Assembly: GCF_024505045.1 (NCBI RefSeq) | Contig: NZ_JANIBM010000008.1 | Coordinates: forward strand, 124,001 to 188,000 | Direction: 5' to 3' | Length of the DNA: 64,000 nt | Source of the DNA: Methylomonas aurea | Lineage (GTDB): Bacteria; Pseudomonadota; Gammaproteobacteria; Methylococcales; Methylomonadaceae | Part shown: piece by piece, positions 61,084-64,000 of the stretch | Layout of the letters: each line of letters begins with the position of its first letter | How positions within the stretch are numbered: the first letter of the stretch is position 1 | The notes under the pieces: model-generated | The model's input: the letters and a program-made list of their open reading frames with translations, nothing else | The model's database searches: none | What the model was told of the DNA's origin: nothing | Position numbers and translations under genes: made by a program

Positions 61084-61245
61084 ATGGACACTAAGAAAAA
61101 CGACACGGTAAACAAAAATCACGGCGGCGACTGCAGCCACCCGTCTTTGGCGAAAGAATTCGTCTTGGGCTTGCCGACCGGCAATTTCGTCTGCGCCCAC
61201 TGTGGCCGGCCCTTGTCGTCGATAATAAGGGCTGACAGAAGATAA
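61084..61245 (+). CDS. Small zinc-ribbon-like protein, 53 residues
   Basis: Start ATG at 61084, eight bases after a GAGG Shine-Dalgarno; a TTG at 61060 is a weaker choice. The sequence has CSHPSLAKEFVLGLPTGNFV followed by CAHCGRPL, giving Cys/His and CxxC pairs about 20 residues apart, a typical zinc ribbon. No membrane segment or signal. The preceding 436 bp hold only regulatory-looking DNA, so the gene seems individually controlled. Function unknown. Confidence 0.65.
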   Translation: MDTKKNDTVNKNHGGDCSHPSLAKEFVLGLPTGNFVCAHCGRPLSSIIRADRR

Positions 61246-61351
61246 GTTTCCGCCGACGTGGACGACGGGCTGGGCGCTGCCGCGCTTAGCCTGCCGCTCC
61301 GCGAACTTGGCGCCGGCTCAAGCCGGCGACTGCCAACATGCCGCGTTTCGG

Positions 61352-62668
61352 TTAACGCTGCAACCGTTCCAATAATTTTCTTCCGGCTTTGCCGCTCCAG
61401 ATTTTTATCCTTGGCCACCGTACTGCCCAGGCGGCTTTTGCGAGTCCGGCGGCTCCGGCTACTTTGCTACGGATTTTGCCGGCCAGCGTCGGCCAATCGA
61501 GTTGGTGGTCCGCGATCCAGCCGTGCCGGTACAGCCAGTGCAGTAAACCGGAGACGAACAACAGGGCAGGGGTCAAGCCGGCGCAGAACCATAAAAACCG
61601 GCCGCCGGCGCCGAAGGCCTCGCCGGTATGGAGAGGCCACAGCCAGACCGTGAACGTCTGGCCCAGCGAAAACCGGTGCGGATTGCGGACGTCTCTGATC
61701 TGCCCGCTCCAGCGGTCGACCCAGACCGTAGTAAAGGGGTGGTGTTGGTTGATTTCGTCGCGCTGGCGCAGATTGACCCGATACACACCCAGTTCGCCAG
61801 CCGGCGTGGTGACCCGCCTGACCTCGGAACTGGGAAACGGCCCGCGGGCGACCAAAATCGCTTCGCCCACCGATACAGGCCGATCGTTCGGAACCGCGGT
61901 GCTGCGCACGTTGGGTCCGGCGTCGCCGTGGCCCATGCCTTCCGCCGATGTCAGGCTTTCCAGTAACGGCGGATAGGCCAAATGCAGGCCGGTGAACGCC
62001 AGCAACAGCAAAAATCCGGCCGCGGCCAAGCCCAACCAGCGGTGGAGGTCGAATATCAGCCCGATCAGGCTATTATCGCGGCGGACGCGGAAAGCGCCGG
62101 CCAGATTCCGCCAGCCCGGCCACCACAAATACAGGCCGCTAAGCGTAGACAGCATCAGCAGGCCGCCCAGAATGGCTGTCGCGCAACGGCCGGCGGCGTC
62201 CAGTTGCAGTTGGGCGTGCAAGTCCAGGACCCAGGTGGCGAAGGTTTGGCCCCACAAACGGCTGTCCAACACCGCTCCAGTGTAGGGGTTGATCGAAACC
62301 ATCAACGGAGCGTAAAACGCGTCGACGCTTTCTTTGGGTTTATCGAACCAGGCGGTTAGCGGCCGGTCCGGCGCGAGCGGCAGTTCCAGAGTCCAGGCGC
62401 CGTGGCGGTCGGGATGCGCGGTTCGCAACGAACCCAGGATTTTCTCCAGCGGCAGTGGCACACCATCTTGCGGAACTTCGATCCGCAGTTGCGGATTGAA
62501 CAGGCTGTCCAGTTGCTCGCGGTAAACGCTGAGGCTGCCGGTGAGGCCGATCAAGGCAAATACCAGACCCAGGCCCAGCGCCAACACCAGATGACATTGC
62601 CGCCAGAATTTTCTGGCGTTGACGATAAAGCGGGGGCGGACGATTAACGGGTAATGCGGTTCTGGCAT
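61352..62668 (-). CDS. PepSY-associated transmembrane protein (siderophore/iron-uptake type)
   Basis: 438 residues from the ATG at 62668; a TTG at 62713 would add 15 residues. Four membrane helices in the PepSY_TM arrangement: near residues 25-47 (VLALGLGLVFALIGLTGSL), about 165-190 with LSGLYLWWPGW, about 210-232 in LGLAAAGFLLLLAFTGLHLA, and near 365-385. His residues in FDLHRWLG and WVLDLHAQL are conserved. These proteins often accompany TonB receptors and may reduce ferric siderophores. No receptor gene lies next to it here, so the role is uncertain. Confidence 0.8.
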   Translation of the reverse strand: MPEPHYPLIVRPRFIVNARKFWRQCHLVLALGLGLVFALIGLTGSLSVYREQLDSLFNPQLRIEVPQDGVPLPLEKILGSLRTAHPDRHGAWTLELPLAPDRPLTAWFDKPKESVDAFYAPLMVSINPYTGAVLDSRLWGQTFATWVLDLHAQLQLDAAGRCATAILGGLLMLSTLSGLYLWWPGWRNLAGAFRVRRDNSLIGLIFDLHRWLGLAAAGFLLLLAFTGLHLAYPPLLESLTSAEGMGHGDAGPNVRSTAVPNDRPVSVGEAILVARGPFPSSEVRRVTTPAGELGVYRVNLRQRDEINQHHPFTTVWVDRWSGQIRDVRNPHRFSLGQTFTVWLWPLHTGEAFGAGGRFLWFCAGLTPALLFVSGLLHWLYRHGWIADHQLDWPTLAGKIRSKVAGAAGLAKAAWAVRWPRIKIWSGKAGRKLLERLQR

Positions 62669-62899
62669 AGCTGGGTTAGCGTTAAATTGCAGTGGTTGAT
62701 CAAGAAGGAGCAATCGGTGTCAATTGCTGCGTTTTCGTTTGGTTGACGGATACCGCCAAAAAATCGGCGCAGTTTAACGCGTTTCCCTGCCGCGGTTGGC
62801 CGAAAAATCGGCTAGACTGGCCGAATTGGTTGGCAGCGTAGGTTGCATGGTAGAGTACGAATTTGTCTCCCTTTCGTATATCCCCGGCGGAAATCCCCG

Positions 62900-64000
62900 A
62901 TGATCGGTTACAGCTTGGCGTTCTTTGTCGGTATTGTCGCGGTTCAGCAGTTTAGTCGGCTGCCGAATCTCTTGGAATGCGCCGGTTTGGCGGTTTGCGC
63001 ATTGCTGGCTTGCGCCCGCCGCCTTTACATGGTGTTGAGCTTGATGTTAGGTCTGGCATGGGCTTGCGCATTTGGTGCCTGGCGCATGGCGCAGCAACTG
63101 CCGGACCGTTACCAAAATGCCGAAATCGAAGTCGAGGGCTACATCGCCAGTTTGCCGCAAATACAAGAACACCGAACAGGTTTCGATTTTACGGTCACTC
63201 GAGCGCCGGACGACGTTCCGGACAAGATGCGTTTGTCCTGGTATACGCCGGAGTTCGAACTCAAGGCGGGACAAAGTTGGCGATTCCAGGTCAAGTTGCG
63301 AAAACCTCGCGGCCGCTTCAATCCCGGCGGCTTCGATTACGAAGCCTGGCTGTTTGCCAATCGTATCGGCGCGACGGGATATGTAAAGAGCAAGCCGTCG
63401 CCGCAACCGATCACCGGCGTCGCCAGTTTAGGCCGCTATCTGGCGGTCTGCCGCAGCCGGATTGCGGATAAAATCGACGCGGCGTTACCCGGCAGCCCCC
63501 AACTCGGCGTAATCAAAGCCTTGACGATCGGTACCCAGAACGCAGTCAGTCAGAACCAATGGCAGGTATTCCGCGTTACCGGCGTGGTGCATTTGATCGT
63601 CATTTCCGGCTCCCATATCGGCTTGTTGGCCGGCTGGGTTTATCTGGCAACGCGCCGGATCTGGGCCTGGTCTGGCATCCTCGCTATCGCGCCGCAACGG
63701 ATCGCCGCTCTGATCGCCTGGCTGTCGGCGCTGTTCTATGCCGGTCTGGCCGGCTTTTCGGCGCCGACGGAGCGGGCGCTGATCATGCTTGGAGTCGTGT
63801 TGGCGGCAATAGCCTGGCAACGCAATCCCGCCCCTGGCCAAGTACTGATTTGGGCATTACTGGCCGTAGTGGTTGCCGACCCGCTGGCGGTTTTGTCGGT
63901 TGGCTTCTGGTTGTCGTTTGCCGCCGTGGCGTTATTGCTCTACGTCTCGGCCGGGCGGTTGGGCCGCCCCGGCTATTGGCGGGAACTGGCCGCCGCGCAA
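62900..64000 (+). CDS. comEC: DNA internalization-related competence protein ComEC/Rec2, N-terminal part
   Basis: 367 codons from the ATG at 62900 to the window edge. N-terminal membrane helices, an OB-fold DUF4131 domain (about 70-175, with EVEGYIASLPQI and RGRFNPGGFDYEAWLFANRI), then the competence domain HLIVISGSHIGLLAGWVYLA and PTERALIMLGVVLAAIAW. ComEC is the inner-membrane channel for incoming single-stranded DNA. The metallo-beta-lactamase-like C-terminus lies beyond the window. Together with the pilus genes it fits a naturally competent organism. Divergent from the PepSY gene. Confidence 0.93.
   Translation, partial: MIGYSLAFFVGIVAVQQFSRLPNLLECAGLAVCALLACARRLYMVLSLMLGLAWACAFGAWRMAQQLPDRYQNAEIEVEGYIASLPQIQEHRTGFDFTVTRAPDDVPDKMRLSWYTPEFELKAGQSWRFQVKLRKPRGRFNPGGFDYEAWLFANRIGATGYVKSKPSPQPITGVASLGRYLAVCRSRIADKIDAALPGSPQLGVIKALTIGTQNAVSQNQWQVFRVTGVVHLIVISGSHIGLLAGWVYLATRRIWAWSGILAIAPQRIAALIAWLSALFYAGLAGFSAPTERALIMLGVVLAAIAWQRNPAPGQVLIWALLAVVVADPLAVLSVGFWLSFAAVALLLYVSAGRLGRPGYWRELAAAQ

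Noticed and set aside
1-64000. CRISPR arrays, prophage, defence islands or antibiotic clusters
   Set aside because: No regularly spaced direct repeats, phage structural genes or restriction and toxin-antitoxin gene pairs were seen.

Overview
The window is a 64 kb piece of a bacterial chromosome, most likely from a gammaproteobacterium. The individual proteins (CysM, RlmD, SdhCDAB/SdhE, RpoH, YciO, Zur, PPDK, PilV-PilW-PilX-PilY1, an F-type chemosensory operon) resemble those of Methylococcales such as Methylomonas. That placement is an inference: no methane-oxidation gene lies in the window. The DNA is dense in genes, moderately GC-rich, and carries only one degenerate insertion sequence plus one transposase scrap. 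Both ends cut a gene: ppk1 on the left (minus strand) and comEC on the right (plus strand).

Layout. 1-8.6 kb: ppk1 (partial), cysM, rlmD, a YkuD L,D-transpeptidase, truA, tRNA-Leu(CAG), then fructosamine kinase and glnS on the minus strand, followed by rpoH behind a near-perfect CIRCE operator and tRNA-Leu(CAA). 8.6-9.9 kb: a dead IS3-family element. 10-15.2 kb: a TCA operon gltA-sdhAF4-sdhC-sdhD-sdhA-sdhB-sdhE, including a 57-codon assembly-factor gene that is easily missed. 15.3-24.7 kb: queA, then a minus-strand type IV minor-pilin operon fimT-pilV-pilW-pilX-pilY1-pilE with an unusually large PilY1. 24.9-37.1 kb: one continuous chemosensory operon (cheY-cheA-cheW-Aer-like receptor-cheW-parA-STAS-cheR-cheD-cheB-MCP/CheZ-like hybrid-STAS). 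A separate CheZ-like gene follows at 39.9 kb. 37.1-48 kb: AI-2E family permease, PhoH ATPase, TPR lipoprotein, YoaA/DinG helicase, tsaB, yciO, site-2 protease, scpA, scpB, rluB. 48-53 kb (minus strand): operon ligA-thiD-thiE-dodecin-cytosine deaminase, preceded by zur. 53-64 kb: a c-type-haem diguanylate cyclase, ppdK, a BaiN/HI0933 flavoprotein, an FtsH paralogue, a 436-bp regulatory interval, a tiny zinc-ribbon protein, a PepSY membrane protein and comEC.

How the parts work together. The pilus genes and the chemosensory operon are divergent from a shared 255-bp region, which suggests that surface behaviour (pilus-based or swimming) is the common theme. The Aer-type PAS of the receptor points to energy or redox taxis. 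The most interesting non-coding signals are: (1) a symmetrical FNR/ANR-type box over the zur stop codon, placed about 41.5 bp upstream of a possible ~85-nt minus-strand transcript that ends in a strong terminator, a candidate anaerobically induced small RNA; (2) two CRP/FNR-family dyads exactly 30 bp apart upstream of the tiny zinc-ribbon gene; and (3) the CIRCE operator upstream of rpoH, which would link the HrcA and sigma-32 heat-shock circuits.
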